A program made the position numbers and the translations under genes. Below are positions 41,476 to 52,167 of a DNA stretch of 55,939 bases, one piece after another (position 1 is the stretch's first letter; each line of letters opens with the position of its first letter). The stretch is from NCBI RefSeq assembly GCF_019263595.1, contig NZ_JADQDD010000006.1, forward strand, positions 1 to 55,939. Direction: 5' to 3'. The DNA comes from Pseudonocardia sp. KRD291. Its GTDB lineage: Bacteria > Actinomycetota > Actinomycetes > Mycobacteriales > Pseudonocardiaceae. Below the pieces are notes generated by a model. It was given only the letters and a program-made list of their open reading frames with translations, did no database searches and was not told the origin of the DNA.

Positions 41476-42606
41476 ATGCCGACAGCGACGACCGGGACGC
41501 CCGGACCCACCGCCCGATCCCGCCCGCTGCGCGTCGGCGTCGTGGGGGTGGGGTGGGGCGCCCATGTTCAGGTGCCCGCCTTTCGGGCCGCCGACGGCTT
41601 CGACCCGGTCGCGCTCTGCGCGCGCACCCCCGAGCGGCTGTCCCGGGTCGCGGAGCGGCTCGGCATCGCCGATACGTCCACCGACTGGCGGTCCTTCGTA
41701 CGTCGTGACGACCTCGACGTGGTGTCCGTCGCGACGCCGACGGGACTACACCGCGAGATCACCCTCGCCGCACTCGACGCCGGCAAGGCGGTGCTCTGCG
41801 AGAAGCCGCTCGCCGGGGACCCGGCCGAGGCCCGGGAGATGGTCAAGGCGGCCGCCGCCTCGGGCAGACCCACCGGCTGCTGCTTCGAGAACCGCTGGAG
41901 CGCCGACTGGCTCGCGGTCGAGGAGACGGTCCGCAATGGCCTGCTCGGGCGGCCCTACCTGGCCCGGGTCAGCCGGAGCGCGTCGTACTGGCATCCGTCG
42001 CGGCGGCCGCTGCAGTCCGCGTGGATGTACGACCGCGCACAGGGCGGGGGGTACCTCGCCGGGATGCTCGTGCATGACCTCGACTACCTGTGCACGCTGC
42101 TCGGGCCGCCGGAGGCCGTCTGTGCCGAGGTGCGCAGCAGCGAGCCGGAGCGCATCCTGCCGGAGGGCGGCGAGCTGCACGTCACCGCCGACGACACGTC
42201 GGCCCTGCTGATGCGTATGGCCTCCGGGGCGCTGGCGGTACTCAGCGTGTCGACCGTCGGCGCGCACACCGACCACGTCCGGATCGAGCTCTTCGGGGCG
42301 GACGGCACCGTCGTCGGCGACGGGACGCTGCGCGAGACCCGGTACGCGGCCGGGCGGGCCGATGCCGACGGCCTGGCCCCGCTCGACCCGTCGCAGAGGG
42401 AGCCGGTCGCGCCGGGGGAGCTGCCCGGCGGGCTCGCCGGGGTCGCGAGCCGGGCCATGGCGCTGATGCTCGAGGACTGGGCGCCCGCGTTCGACGGTGC
42501 CGACACACCGGCCCCGACCTTCGCCGACGGCCTGCTGAGCCTTGCGATCATCGACGCTGCCCACCGGTCCGCTGCGGGCGCGGGCTGGGTCGCGGTCACC
42601 CCGTGA
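41476..42606 (+). CDS. Gfo/Idh/MocA family oxidoreductase
   Basis: A 376-residue NAD(P)-dependent dehydrogenase. The N-terminal Rossmann fold has VGVVGVGWGAH (residues 20-30), and the family signature CEKPLAG contains Lys110 of the catalytic EKP triplet. The C-terminal alpha/beta domain has GGGYLAGMLVHDLDYL, with a conserved His-x-x-D. Such enzymes act on sugars, inositols and various cyclic alcohols. The ATG at 41476 has AGGGGG upstream; an in-frame GTG at 41401 would add 25 residues but overlaps the operator-like region. Its stop overlaps the GTG of the LLM protein. Confidence 0.86.
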   Translation: MPTATTGTPGPTARSRPLRVGVVGVGWGAHVQVPAFRAADGFDPVALCARTPERLSRVAERLGIADTSTDWRSFVRRDDLDVVSVATPTGLHREITLAALDAGKAVLCEKPLAGDPAEAREMVKAAAASGRPTGCCFENRWSADWLAVEETVRNGLLGRPYLARVSRSASYWHPSRRPLQSAWMYDRAQGGGYLAGMLVHDLDYLCTLLGPPEAVCAEVRSSEPERILPEGGELHVTADDTSALLMRMASGALAVLSVSTVGAHTDHVRIELFGADGTVVGDGTLRETRYAAGRADADGLAPLDPSQREPVAPGELPGGLAGVASRAMALMLEDWAPAFDGADTPAPTFADGLLSLAIIDAAHRSAAGAGWVAVTP

Positions 42607-43523
42607 GGATCGACGTCCAGCACGCCACCGCCGATCCGGCCTGGAGCCCTGCGCTGCTCACCCCGGCGGCCCTCACCCGCTTCGCCCGCGCGGTGGAGGA
42701 GTCCGGCTACGGGGCGCTGGCCTTCACCGACCATCCGGCGCCGTCCGCCGCCTGGGTGCACGCCGACGGAGAGGGGACGGTGGACCCGTTCTCCGCGCTC
42801 GGTTTCTGCGCGGCGGTCACCAGCACGGTCCGGCTGCTGACGCTGGTGCTCGTGCTCGGGTACCGGCCGCCGCTCGCCACCGCCCACCAGGCCGCGAGCC
42901 TCGACGCCCTCAGCGGGGGGCGGCTGCTGCTGGGCGTCGGGACGGGATACCTGCGGTCGGAGTTCGCGGCACTGGGCGTGGACTTCGACCGTCGCCGCGA
43001 GCTGTTCGACGAGGCCCTCGTCGTGCTGCGCCCGGCGTTCGGGGGAGAGGACGTGCCGATCCCCGGCGGCGGCGGGCGCGCCACCCGGCCGCAGCCGCGC
43101 CCGGCGCGCCCCGGCGGCCCGCCGTTGTGGGTGCACGGCAACAGCCGGTGGGGCCGCGAGCGGGCTGCGCGGCACGGTGCGGGCTGGATCGGCGTCCTGA
43201 CCTCCGACGTGCTCGCCCGCACGATGCGCACCGCACCGCTGCACCGCGCAGACCTCGCCCGGGTGATCGAGGACCTGCGGGAGCGGACGGTGGCCGCCGG
43301 TCGCCCCGCCGACGCCGTCGAGGCGGTCGTGACCGGCGTGTGGCCGCTGCTCGACGTTCGCGAGGGCTGGGATGCAGCCCGCCTGCGCGACGATGCCGCG
43401 GCGCTGGGGGCCGAGGGCGCGGACCGCATCCTTCTCGTCGTCCGCGGCGACGACCCGGCGGCCGCCGAGGACACCGTGCGTGCGTTGGGTGAGGACCTCG
43501 TCCGGCCGCTCGCCGATGTGTGA
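42603..43523 (+). CDS. LLM-class (luciferase-like) flavin-dependent oxidoreductase
   Basis: A 306-residue TIM-barrel protein of the luciferase-like monooxygenase group, using FMN or F420. GYGALAFTDHPAPS, AVTSTVRLLTLVLVL, LSGGRLLLGVGTGY and the C-terminal WLV/RPLADV features are typical of F420-dependent members of actinobacteria. GTG start in a GTGA overlap with the upstream oxidoreductase, so they are coupled. It may oxidise a ketone or remove hydride from the same intermediate. The F420 assignment is by resemblance only. Confidence 0.83.
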   Translation: MRIDVQHATADPAWSPALLTPAALTRFARAVEESGYGALAFTDHPAPSAAWVHADGEGTVDPFSALGFCAAVTSTVRLLTLVLVLGYRPPLATAHQAASLDALSGGRLLLGVGTGYLRSEFAALGVDFDRRRELFDEALVVLRPAFGGEDVPIPGGGGRATRPQPRPARPGGPPLWVHGNSRWGRERAARHGAGWIGVLTSDVLARTMRTAPLHRADLARVIEDLRERTVAAGRPADAVEAVVTGVWPLLDVREGWDAARLRDDAAALGAEGADRILLVVRGDDPAAAEDTVRALGEDLVRPLADV

Positions 43524-43562
43524 CCACATGAGGACCGCAGTACCGACGACGGGAGCCCGACC

Positions 43563-44765
43563 ATGACCCGCCCCCTTGAGGGCATCGCTGTCCTCGACTT
43601 CTCCGAGCACGGTTTCGTGCCGTCCGCCGCGGCCGTCCTCGCCGACCTCGGGGCCGATGTCGTGAAGATCGAGCGACTGCGTGGCGACGCCATGCGCACG
43701 ATCATCGCGAACGGGCTGGTGGCCACGAAGGACGGCTACGACTTCCAGTTCGAGCTCTACAACCGCAACAAGCGGGGGATCGCCCTCGACGTCGAGACCC
43801 CGGCCGGTCGCGCCGTGTTCGAGAAGCTGGTCACCCGGTCCGACGTCTACGTCACCAACCAGCTCCCGCGTGTCCGGCGCAGGCTCCGGGCGGATCCCGG
43901 GGACGTCATGGCGATCAACCCGAGGATCGTCTACGCGAAGGGACACGGTCAGGGGCAGCGCGGTGCCGACGCCGAGGCGGGCGGGTTCGACGGCGTGTCC
44001 TACTGGGCGCGCGGCGGCGTGGCCCACGTGCTGACCGAGGAGGACGCCCCGCGCCCGACCCGCCAGCGGCCCGCCCTCGGCGACGGGCCGAGCGGGATGT
44101 TCCTCGCCGGCGGGATCTGTGCCGGGCTGGTGCACGCGCTGCGGACCGGGAAGGGCACCGTCGTCGACGTGTCCCTGCTGGGCTCGGCGGTGTGGACGCT
44201 GGGGCCCGACCTCGCCTACGCCACCCTGGCCGGCGAGCAGATGCCGATGGCCGACCCGGAGACGCTGACGCCGCTGATGGGGCAGTACCGGTCGGCCGAC
44301 GGCCGGTGGGTCTCTCTGATGATGATCGACGAGCACCGGTACTGGGCGCCGGCCTGCCGTGCGCTCGGCCTGACCGACCTCATCGAGCCCTACGCCGACC
44401 GGGAGATCCGCAAGACCGCCTGGCCCGAGATCGCCGAGCGGATCCGCAAGGTGGTGAGCGGGCTCGGGCACGAGGAGCTCGCGGAGGCCCTGCGCGCGCA
44501 GGACTGCATCTTCTCGGTGTTCGCCTCGCCGGTGGAGGTCGCCCGCGATCCGGCCGTCGTCGCGAACGGGTACCTGATGGAGCACCCGGAGCACCCGGAC
44601 GTCCGGCTCGCCGCCGCCCCGGCCCAGTTCGACGACGAGCTCCCGTCCGTCCGCCGTCCCGGGCCCGCACTCGGGGAACACACGCGCGAGATCCTCACCG
44701 ACCTCGGCTACGGCGGGGCAGCCGTCGACCGGCTGCTCGCCGACGGGGTCGTCGCGCAGGCCTGA
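43563..44765 (+). CDS. CaiB/BaiF family III CoA-transferase
   Basis: A 400-residue, single-unit CoA-transferase of normal length. GIAVLDFSEHGFVPSAAAVLADLGADVVKIE, here in part, is the family N-terminus, LYNRNKRGIALDV the next signature, and Asp174 in ALGDGPSG the catalytic aspartate. It therefore looks fully active, unlike the first unit of the tandem protein at 4519. GGGAG ribosome-binding site. It lies 39 bases after the LLM gene and 50 bases before a broken aldehyde dehydrogenase, so this operon has lost part of its downstream function. Confidence 0.9.
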   Translation: MTRPLEGIAVLDFSEHGFVPSAAAVLADLGADVVKIERLRGDAMRTIIANGLVATKDGYDFQFELYNRNKRGIALDVETPAGRAVFEKLVTRSDVYVTNQLPRVRRRLRADPGDVMAINPRIVYAKGHGQGQRGADAEAGGFDGVSYWARGGVAHVLTEEDAPRPTRQRPALGDGPSGMFLAGGICAGLVHALRTGKGTVVDVSLLGSAVWTLGPDLAYATLAGEQMPMADPETLTPLMGQYRSADGRWVSLMMIDEHRYWAPACRALGLTDLIEPYADREIRKTAWPEIAERIRKVVSGLGHEELAEALRAQDCIFSVFASPVEVARDPAVVANGYLMEHPEHPDVRLAAAPAQFDDELPSVRRPGPALGEHTREILTDLGYGGAAVDRLLADGVVAQA

Positions 44766-44815
44766 GCGGCCGTACCGGACGACAAACCCGGACAACGACG
44801 ACGTCGGAGGACGAC

Positions 44816-45990
44816 ATGACAGCCATGACGGGACCGGGCACGGCCGGTGTGACGGGGGAGCCGCGGCTCCTCGTGGACGGGCACCTGACCGAGGCCGCCG
44901 ACCACCGGCGGTACGACAACATCGACCCGGCGACCGAGCAGGTCCTCGGGCAGACCGCCGACGCGGGCCCGAGGACATGGACCGGGCCGTCGGGGCGGCG
45001 CGCAGGGCCTTCGACGAGTCCGGATGGGCGACCGACCGAGAGCTGCGCAGGCGGTGCCTCGCCCAGCTGCAGGCCGCGCTGAACGACGAGAAGAGGCGCT
45101 GCGCGCGGAGCTGGTCGCCGAGGCAGGTTCGCCGGTGGCGGTCACGCACGTCGCACAGCTGGAATGGCCGCTCGCCGACGGCCTGCGCGCACCACTGGAG
45201 CTGATCGACTCGTTCGCGTGGGAGCGCGAACTGCCGGACACGAACCTGTTCGGGCCCAGCCACCGGGTGGTGTGGAAGGAGCCGGTGGGGGCCGTTGCCG
45301 CCGTCGTGCCCTGGAACTTCCCGTTCGAGGTGACGATCAACAAGCTGGGCCCGGCGCCGGCGACCGGCAACACCGTCGTCCTCAAGCCGACGCCGGACAC
45401 CCCGTGGAACGCGACCCGGATCGGGCGGATCGTCGCCGAGCGCACGGACATGCCGGCCGGGGTCGTGAACGTCGTCCCGACATCGGACAATGCGGTCGCC
45501 GAGCTGCTGGTGCGCGATCCACGGGTGGACATGGTGTCGTTTACCGGCTCGACGGCCCTACGGCGACCCGTGGGACCCGCAGAACATCGCCGGCCCGCAG
45601 ATCAACGCCCAGCAGCGGGACCGCGTGCTCGGCTACATCGAGCGGGGCCGCAAGGAGGGAGCCCGCGTCGTCGTCGGCCGGGGGACGGCCCGCCCACCTG
45701 CCTGCGGGCTACTTCGTCGAGCCGACACTGTTGGCCGATGTGGACAACGACATGACGGTCGCCCGTGAGGAGATCTTCGGGCCGGTCCTGTGCGTCCTGC
45801 CCTACGACGACGAAACCGACGCCGTCCGGATCGCCAACGACAGTCCCTACGGTCTCTACGGGGCGGCCGCATGTTCTACGGCTCGGACGGCCCCCACGGT
45901 GGATACAAGCAGAGCGGGCAGGGCCGCCAAGGCGGCCTCGAGGGATTCGAACAGCACCTGCAGACCAAGACGGTCGGCTACGCCGGCTGA
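44816..45990 (+). pseudogene. Aldehyde dehydrogenase pseudogene, catalytic core deleted
   Basis: Aldehyde dehydrogenase sequence is spread over several reading frames. It begins with an ATG and a CGGAGG site (RLLVDGHLTEAADHRRYDNI in part), shifts frame near 44970 and again near 45095, then runs through [18 protein letters not shown] and VSFTGSTA to about 45556. There about 100 residues are missing, including the LGGKS glutamate region and the catalytic cysteine loop, and the text resumes at [15 protein letters not shown]. Another frame change lies near 45690. After [22 protein letters not shown] about 25 residues are missing before [16 protein letters not shown]. No functional enzyme can result. 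Several independent lesions argue against a single sequencing error. Confidence 0.88.
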
Positions 45991-46012
45991 TCACCGATCA
46001 GATCGTCGATAG

Positions 46013-47079
<1,067 letters not shown>

Positions 47080-48129
47080 CGGTTCTTCACACCGAACTCG
47101 TCGTCGATGAAGCAGCCCCAGAAGTGCTCGCGGTAGAGGTCGGACGGGCGGCTGTGGAAGTCGATGTCGTGCTGGTAGTGGCGGTGCCGCTCCCATACGA
47201 AGTCCGCGCGCTCGAGGATGTAGGGGATCCAGCCGATTCCGCCCTCGGCCAGTGAGAACTGCAGCTTCGGGTGCCGCTGGAGCACACCGGAGAACAGCAG
47301 GTCGGTGAGCGTCCACATCAGATTGGTGGAGAAGAGTGTGATCGCGACGGCGAAGGGCGCGTCCGGCATGACCATCTCGCCCGGCATCGCCTTCGACTTG
47401 GCGAACGAGAAGCCCGGCACGAAGCTGCCGGAGCCGAAGTGCAGGGACAGGACTGTGCCGGTCTCCTCGCACGCGTTCCAGACGGGCTCCCAGTGGTCGG
47501 AGTGGAACGAGGGCAGGTCCAGCGCGACCGGGGCGTCAGGGAACGAGATGGTCCGCGACCCCTTCGCCGCGGTCCGCAGGATCTCCTTCGCGGCGAGTTC
47601 GGGATCCCAGGTCGGGACGATCGAGAGCGGGACGAAGCGGTCCGGCGCGGTGGCGCACCACTCGTCGATGTAGAAGTCGTTCCAGGCCTGGGCGCAGATC
47701 AGGGCGAGGTCCTTGTCGGCCGCGCGCTGGAACACCCCGCCACCGAATCCGGGGAAGGACGGGAAGCACAGCGCGGCCTGGACACCGTCGAGGTCCATGT
47801 CCTTGACCCGGGCCGCGGGGTCGTAGCAGCCGGGAATCATATCCTCGTAGCGCACGGGATCCATGCCCCACTGTTCGGCCGGCTTGCCCGCGACGGCGTT
47901 GAGCCCGACGGTCGGGAAGATCGTCCCGTCGTAGTGCCAGACGTGCTTGCCGTTCTGCTCCTCAATGCGCGGACCCCGCGCCTTTAGGCGCTCCGGCAGG
48001 CGGCTCTGCCACACCTGCGGGTGCTCGATGAGGTGGTCGTCGACCGAGACGATCTGGTGGTGGTCCTGCAGCGGCATGGGCGCGTCCCCTTCGACAGCGG
48101 CGGTGAGCAGCGACGTGCAGATCGATCGT

Positions 48130-48145
48130 GACTGTACAAGCAGTC
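48130..48145. promoter_or_regulatory. Inverted repeat upstream of the amidohydrolase
   Basis: GACTG and CAGTC arms with a 6-base spacer, directly followed by TGAC (TCTGAC at 48144-48149). It lies 53 bases upstream of the amidohydrolase start in the divergent region. Confidence 0.35.
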
Positions 48146-48233
48146 TGACGTTGATGTCATCATTCATACCGTGGTTGGTTGGGCAGAAATACGCCGTGTG
48201 TTGCCGCGGACGGCTTGAAACGGGCCCCTTCAT

Positions 48234-48261
48234 CTGACAGCGTGTTCACAGTGACTGTCAG
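48234..48261. promoter_or_regulatory. Perfect inverted repeat CTGACAG/CTGTCAG before the dioxygenase
   Basis: Perfect 7-bp arms with a 14-base spacer, ending against the GGGAGG ribosome-binding site of the gene at 48274. A regulator bound here would block both initiation and translation. Similar TCTGACA elements occur at other promoters between 41 and 55 kb. Confidence 0.55.
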
Positions 48262-48273
48262 GGAGGATGCGCG

Positions 48274-49131
48274 ATGACTGATCGGCGACTGGTGGTGTGC
48301 GCCAGCCACAGCCCGGGGATGGAACGCGACCTCGCGAGGGAACAGGGCATCACTTTCCGCGAGGGGCTCGCCCGCACCCGGGGGATCGTCGAGGCCTTCG
48401 ACCCGGATCTGGTGGTCCTCTTCGGCGGCGATCACCGGCACGCCTTCACCACGGTCGTGCCGAGCTTCGCGATCGCGCTGTCCGCCGGCATCCTGGCCGA
48501 AGGCCCGCACCCGCGGGGCGAGCTGCAGGTGCCCGCCGGGACCGCCAGGGAGCTGGCCGAACACCTCCTCGCCTCGGGCGTCGACGTCGCGGTGTGCCGG
48601 GACGTCACGCTGGACCACGCCTTCGCCCAGCCGCTGCGTGACCTGCTCGGCGGTCTCGACGGACGACCCGTCGTCCCGGTCGCGGTCAACTGCGCCACCG
48701 CCCCGCTGCCCCGGGCCTCCCGGGTGCTGACCCTCGGCGACGCGGTGGCGTCCTTTCTCGACCACAGGCCGGAGAAGGTCCTCGTGATCGGGACGGGCGG
48801 GCTGTCACACTCCCCGCCGAGCCTCGAGCTCGACGCGTGGGACATCGACCCCGAGACCCGGGCTCGGGTGATCGAGGACGGCCGCGCCGCCGCGCGGACG
48901 AAGATCCGGCCGGAGTGGGACGCATCCTTCCTCGATGCACTGGCCCGTTGGGACCGCTCCGAGTTGGAGACCCTCACCGACGGGGCACACGCCGCCGCGG
49001 GAGCGGGGGCCAACGAGGTTCGGACGTGGCTGGCGGCCGGTGCCGCGGGTGGAGGCACGCCGCTGACGACGGTCGTCTACGAACCCGTCGAGGACTGGAT
49101 CACCGGGATGGCGGCCGCGGTCGGCGGCTGA
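48274..49131 (+). CDS. Class III extradiol ring-cleavage dioxygenase (MhpB-like)
   Basis: A 285-residue LigB-type dioxygenase resembling 2,3-dihydroxyphenylpropionate 1,2-dioxygenase. Iron-ligand and acid-base histidines are in SHSP (His12), GGDHRHAF (His54), LDHAFAQPL (His115) and GTGGLSHSPP (His179); the last two align with His115 and His179 of E. coli MhpB. It should open a catecholic ring next to the diol with O2. It is some 30 residues shorter than MhpB, mostly by loss of a loop near residues 190-215. Strong GGGAGG ribosome-binding site. It leads the operon that continues to 54460. Confidence 0.9.
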   Translation: MTDRRLVVCASHSPGMERDLAREQGITFREGLARTRGIVEAFDPDLVVLFGGDHRHAFTTVVPSFAIALSAGILAEGPHPRGELQVPAGTARELAEHLLASGVDVAVCRDVTLDHAFAQPLRDLLGGLDGRPVVPVAVNCATAPLPRASRVLTLGDAVASFLDHRPEKVLVIGTGGLSHSPPSLELDAWDIDPETRARVIEDGRAAARTKIRPEWDASFLDALARWDRSELETLTDGAHAAAGAGANEVRTWLAAGAAGGGTPLTTVVYEPVEDWITGMAAAVGG

Positions 49132-49210
49132 CCGGATCGACCCGGGGCGCAGCGTCCCGGGTGCACCTGACACGCGCCGCATCGCCGCGGCGGCCCCGGA
49201 GGTGGAGTCA

Positions 49211-50845
49211 GTGAAGCCAGCAGAATCGTCCTACGACGTCGTCGTCCTCGGCAGTGGCGCGGCGGGGCTCTCCGCTGCCGTCACCGCCGCGTCGGCGGGC
49301 CTGAGAGTGCTGGTGGTCGAGAAGGCCGACCAGCTCGGCGGCACCACCGCCTGGTCCGGCGGCAACGTCTGGATCCCGAACAACCCGCTGATGCCCTCGG
49401 TGGGGGTGCCGGACAGCGCGGAGGAGGCGATGACGTACCTGCTGTCGCTCTCCCGGGACGTGATGGACGAGGACCTGGTCCGCGCCTTCGTCACCGCCGG
49501 CCCGGAGATGGTCGCCTTCCTGGACGCCAAGGCAGGTACCGAGTTCTACGTGGCGGAGGGCTTCCCGGACTACCACCCGGAACGGCCGGGCGGGAAACCG
49601 CAGGGCGGTCGCACGCTGGAGACACCGCTGTTCCCGTTCGACGAGCTGGGCGAGTGGCAGCACCGGGTCACACCCGGCCCCTACTTCGCCGAACTGGCTC
49701 TGGTGCAGAAGGAGACGCCGATCGGGGCGGCCGTCCCGCAGCCGCCGTCGGCCGAGGAGCTGGAGCGGCGGAAGGTGCACGACGAGCGCGGCCGCGGGCA
49801 TTCGCTCGTCGGTCGACTGCTGAAGGCCTGCCTCGACCTCGGCGTCGTGCCGGTGACGTCGGCCCGCGCCCGGGACCTCGTGCGCGTCGAGGGCCGGGTC
49901 ACCGGCGTGGTCGTGGAGGTCGACGGCACCCGGCGGGAGGTCACGGCAAACCGCGGGGTCGTGCTTGCCACCGGTGGGTTCGAGTGGAACGAGGCCTACA
50001 AGAAGGCATTCCTGCGCGGCCCGCTGACCCACCCGGTCACGATGCCCACGAGCGAGGGCGACGGGCTCACCATGGCCATGCGGATCGGGGTGTCGCTGGG
50101 CAATATGCGGGAGGCGTGGTGGAGCCCGGTCGCGGACCTGCCGCCGGGTGTCAACGCGATGAACCGGGTGATGGTGAACGCAGACCGGACCCGGCCGCGG
50201 TCCATCATGGTCAACCGGACCGGGCGGCGCTTCACCAACGAGGCCGCCAACTACAACGCCTTCGGAGGGGCCTTCCACGCCGAGGACGTCGCGGACTTCC
50301 GCTACGCCAACCTGCCGTGCTGGCTGGTGTTCGACCAGGAGTACCTCCGCCGCTACGGCACGGTCGGGCCGTTCCCGCCGGGGGAGGAACCCCCGCCGTG
50401 GCTCACCACTGCGGGATCGCTGCGCGAGCTCGCCGAGACCCTGGGGATCCCGCCCGAGGCGTTCGCCGAGACCGTCGAGCGCTGGAACGCCTACGCCGCC
50501 GCCGGGCACGACCCGGACTTCCATCGCGGGGAGAGCGCGCATGACCGCTGGTGGGGCGACCCGCACCTGAAGGGCCGACCCGGGGCCACCCTCGGTCCGC
50601 TCACCGAGCCGCCCTTCCATGCGATCTCGCTGGTCAGCGGCGCGCTGGGGACGAAGGGCGGGCCGCGCACGGACGTCGACGCCCGGGTACTCGACCTCGA
50701 CGGCCAGGCCGTCGAGGGGCTCTACGCGGCCGGGAACGTGATGGCCTCGCCGTTCGGGATGACCTATGGCGGCGCCGGCGGCACCCTCGCTCCGGCCATG
50801 GTCTTCGGCTTCCTCGCGGGCCGGCACCTGGCTGGGATGCGGTGA
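49211..50845 (+). CDS. FAD-dependent dehydrogenase, 3-ketosteroid delta-1-dehydrogenase-like
   Basis: A 544-residue flavoprotein of the fumarate reductase/KstD group. The dinucleotide motif LGSGAAGLSAA is at residues 13-23, GGTTAWSGG follows, and the C-terminal YAAGNVMASPFGMTYGGAGGTLAPAM is the second FAD and active-site region. KstD enzymes introduce a double bond beside a ring ketone. The order of tyrosines (FPDYHPE, MTYGG) is similar but not identical, so a steroid substrate is only a possibility. The GTG at 49211 is preferred (GGAGG nine bases upstream); 49202 is the alternative. Its stop overlaps the transporter start. Confidence 0.85.
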   Translation: MKPAESSYDVVVLGSGAAGLSAAVTAASAGLRVLVVEKADQLGGTTAWSGGNVWIPNNPLMPSVGVPDSAEEAMTYLLSLSRDVMDEDLVRAFVTAGPEMVAFLDAKAGTEFYVAEGFPDYHPERPGGKPQGGRTLETPLFPFDELGEWQHRVTPGPYFAELALVQKETPIGAAVPQPPSAEELERRKVHDERGRGHSLVGRLLKACLDLGVVPVTSARARDLVRVEGRVTGVVVEVDGTRREVTANRGVVLATGGFEWNEAYKKAFLRGPLTHPVTMPTSEGDGLTMAMRIGVSLGNMREAWWSPVADLPPGVNAMNRVMVNADRTRPRSIMVNRTGRRFTNEAANYNAFGGAFHAEDVADFRYANLPCWLVFDQEYLRRYGTVGPFPPGEEPPPWLTTAGSLRELAETLGIPPEAFAETVERWNAYAAAGHDPDFHRGESAHDRWWGDPHLKGRPGATLGPLTEPPFHAISLVSGALGTKGGPRTDVDARVLDLDGQAVEGLYAAGNVMASPFGMTYGGAGGTLAPAMVFGFLAGRHLAGMR

Positions 50846-52167
50846 GCGCGGCACACTCCGACGAGGTCGACCGGAACCGGAACGCGCGCCGGGCCGCGCT
50901 GGCGGGCGGCGTCGGCACGCTCATCGAGTTCTTCGACTTCAGCGTCTACGCCTACGTCTCGGTCACCATCGCCCCGCTGTTCTTCCCGGGCGGCGACCCG
51001 ACGGCGTCGCTGCTGGCGACCCTCGCGGTGTTCGGTACCGCCTACGTCGTCAGGCCGCTCGGCGGGATCCTGTTCGGACACCTGGGCGACCGGCACGGCC
51101 GGCGGACCGCGCTGGTGGCGACCGTGGTCTGCATGGGAGCCGCCAGCACGCTGATCGGCCTGCTCCCCACACACGCTTCGATCGGCGCAGCCGCCGCGGT
51201 CCTGCTGCTCGCCCTGCGGCTGGTGCAGGGACTGTGCGCCGGCGGCGAGATCGGGGGTGCGACAACGCTGATCGCGGAGCTCGCCCCGTCGCGGCGCCGG
51301 ACGCTCTACGCCAGTGCGCCGGGGATCGGCGGCACTCTGGGATTCGGCACGGCATCGGCCGTCGTCGCTCTGATGATTGCGTTCACCACGCCCGAGCAGA
51401 TGACGGAGTGGGGCTGGCGGATCCCGTTCCTGGTGTCCGTGCCGCTGACGGTGCTGTCGCTCTGGGCCCGCCGCCGCGTGCCGCAGGACCCGGTCGTGCA
51501 GGACGACACGCCCCGGCCCCTGCCGGTGGTGGAAGCGGTCCGGCGCAGCCCGCGGGGCGTGGTGCTCACCGCGGGCCTGAGCCTGGTCGCCAACGGGACG
51601 ACCTACATCGGCCTCACCTACTTCTCCATCCACCTGGTCGGTGTCCTCGGCTACCCGAAGGGACCGGTCGCGTGGATCACCATGGCGGTGATCTTCCTGT
51701 CCGCCCCGTTCGCGCCGCTGTGCGGGATCTGGGCGGACCGGATCGGGGTGAAACGCGTCGCCTTGATCGGGCTGATCGGCTACCTGCTGGTGGCCTATCC
51801 GGTGATGCTCGCGATGGGCATCGGCAGCCTCGTCCTCACCGCGGTCGTCTTCCTGGTGTTCGTGGCGATGAACGCGCCCATCCAGGTCGCCACCTTCGCC
51901 CTGATGCCACGGCTGTTCGACCGGGACGTGCGGTATTCGGGCGTGGCACTCGGCTACAACATCGGGGTCGTCATCGCGGGCGGGAGCGCGCCGCTCATCG
52001 CCACCTGGCTGGTCTCGGTCACCGGCGACGTCAACGCCCCCGCGTTCTTCGTCGGTGTGGTCGTGCTGCTCGGTACCGCCGCGGTGCTCGCCATCCGGCC
52101 CTCGGATCTCCGGGCGACCGGTGACGAGCTCGCAGCGGGAACGACCGAGGGGGTACGGGCATCGTGA
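50842..52167 (+). CDS. MHS-family MFS metabolite:proton symporter
   Basis: A 441-residue membrane transporter of the same group as that at 22197. The first helix begins with GGVGTLIEFFDFSVYAYV and the loop GHLGDRHGRRTAL carries the MFS motif; about twelve segments are visible. The GTG start overlaps the flavoprotein stop (GTGA), and the end overlaps the ligase start, so it is embedded in the ring-cleavage operon. It likely imports the acid that the pathway consumes. The Liv-type importer at 36-41 kb may be a second uptake route. Confidence 0.9.
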   Translation: MSAAHSDEVDRNRNARRAALAGGVGTLIEFFDFSVYAYVSVTIAPLFFPGGDPTASLLATLAVFGTAYVVRPLGGILFGHLGDRHGRRTALVATVVCMGAASTLIGLLPTHASIGAAAAVLLLALRLVQGLCAGGEIGGATTLIAELAPSRRRTLYASAPGIGGTLGFGTASAVVALMIAFTTPEQMTEWGWRIPFLVSVPLTVLSLWARRRVPQDPVVQDDTPRPLPVVEAVRRSPRGVVLTAGLSLVANGTTYIGLTYFSIHLVGVLGYPKGPVAWITMAVIFLSAPFAPLCGIWADRIGVKRVALIGLIGYLLVAYPVMLAMGIGSLVLTAVVFLVFVAMNAPIQVATFALMPRLFDRDVRYSGVALGYNIGVVIAGGSAPLIATWLVSVTGDVNAPAFFVGVVVLLGTAAVLAIRPSDLRATGDELAAGTTEGVRAS

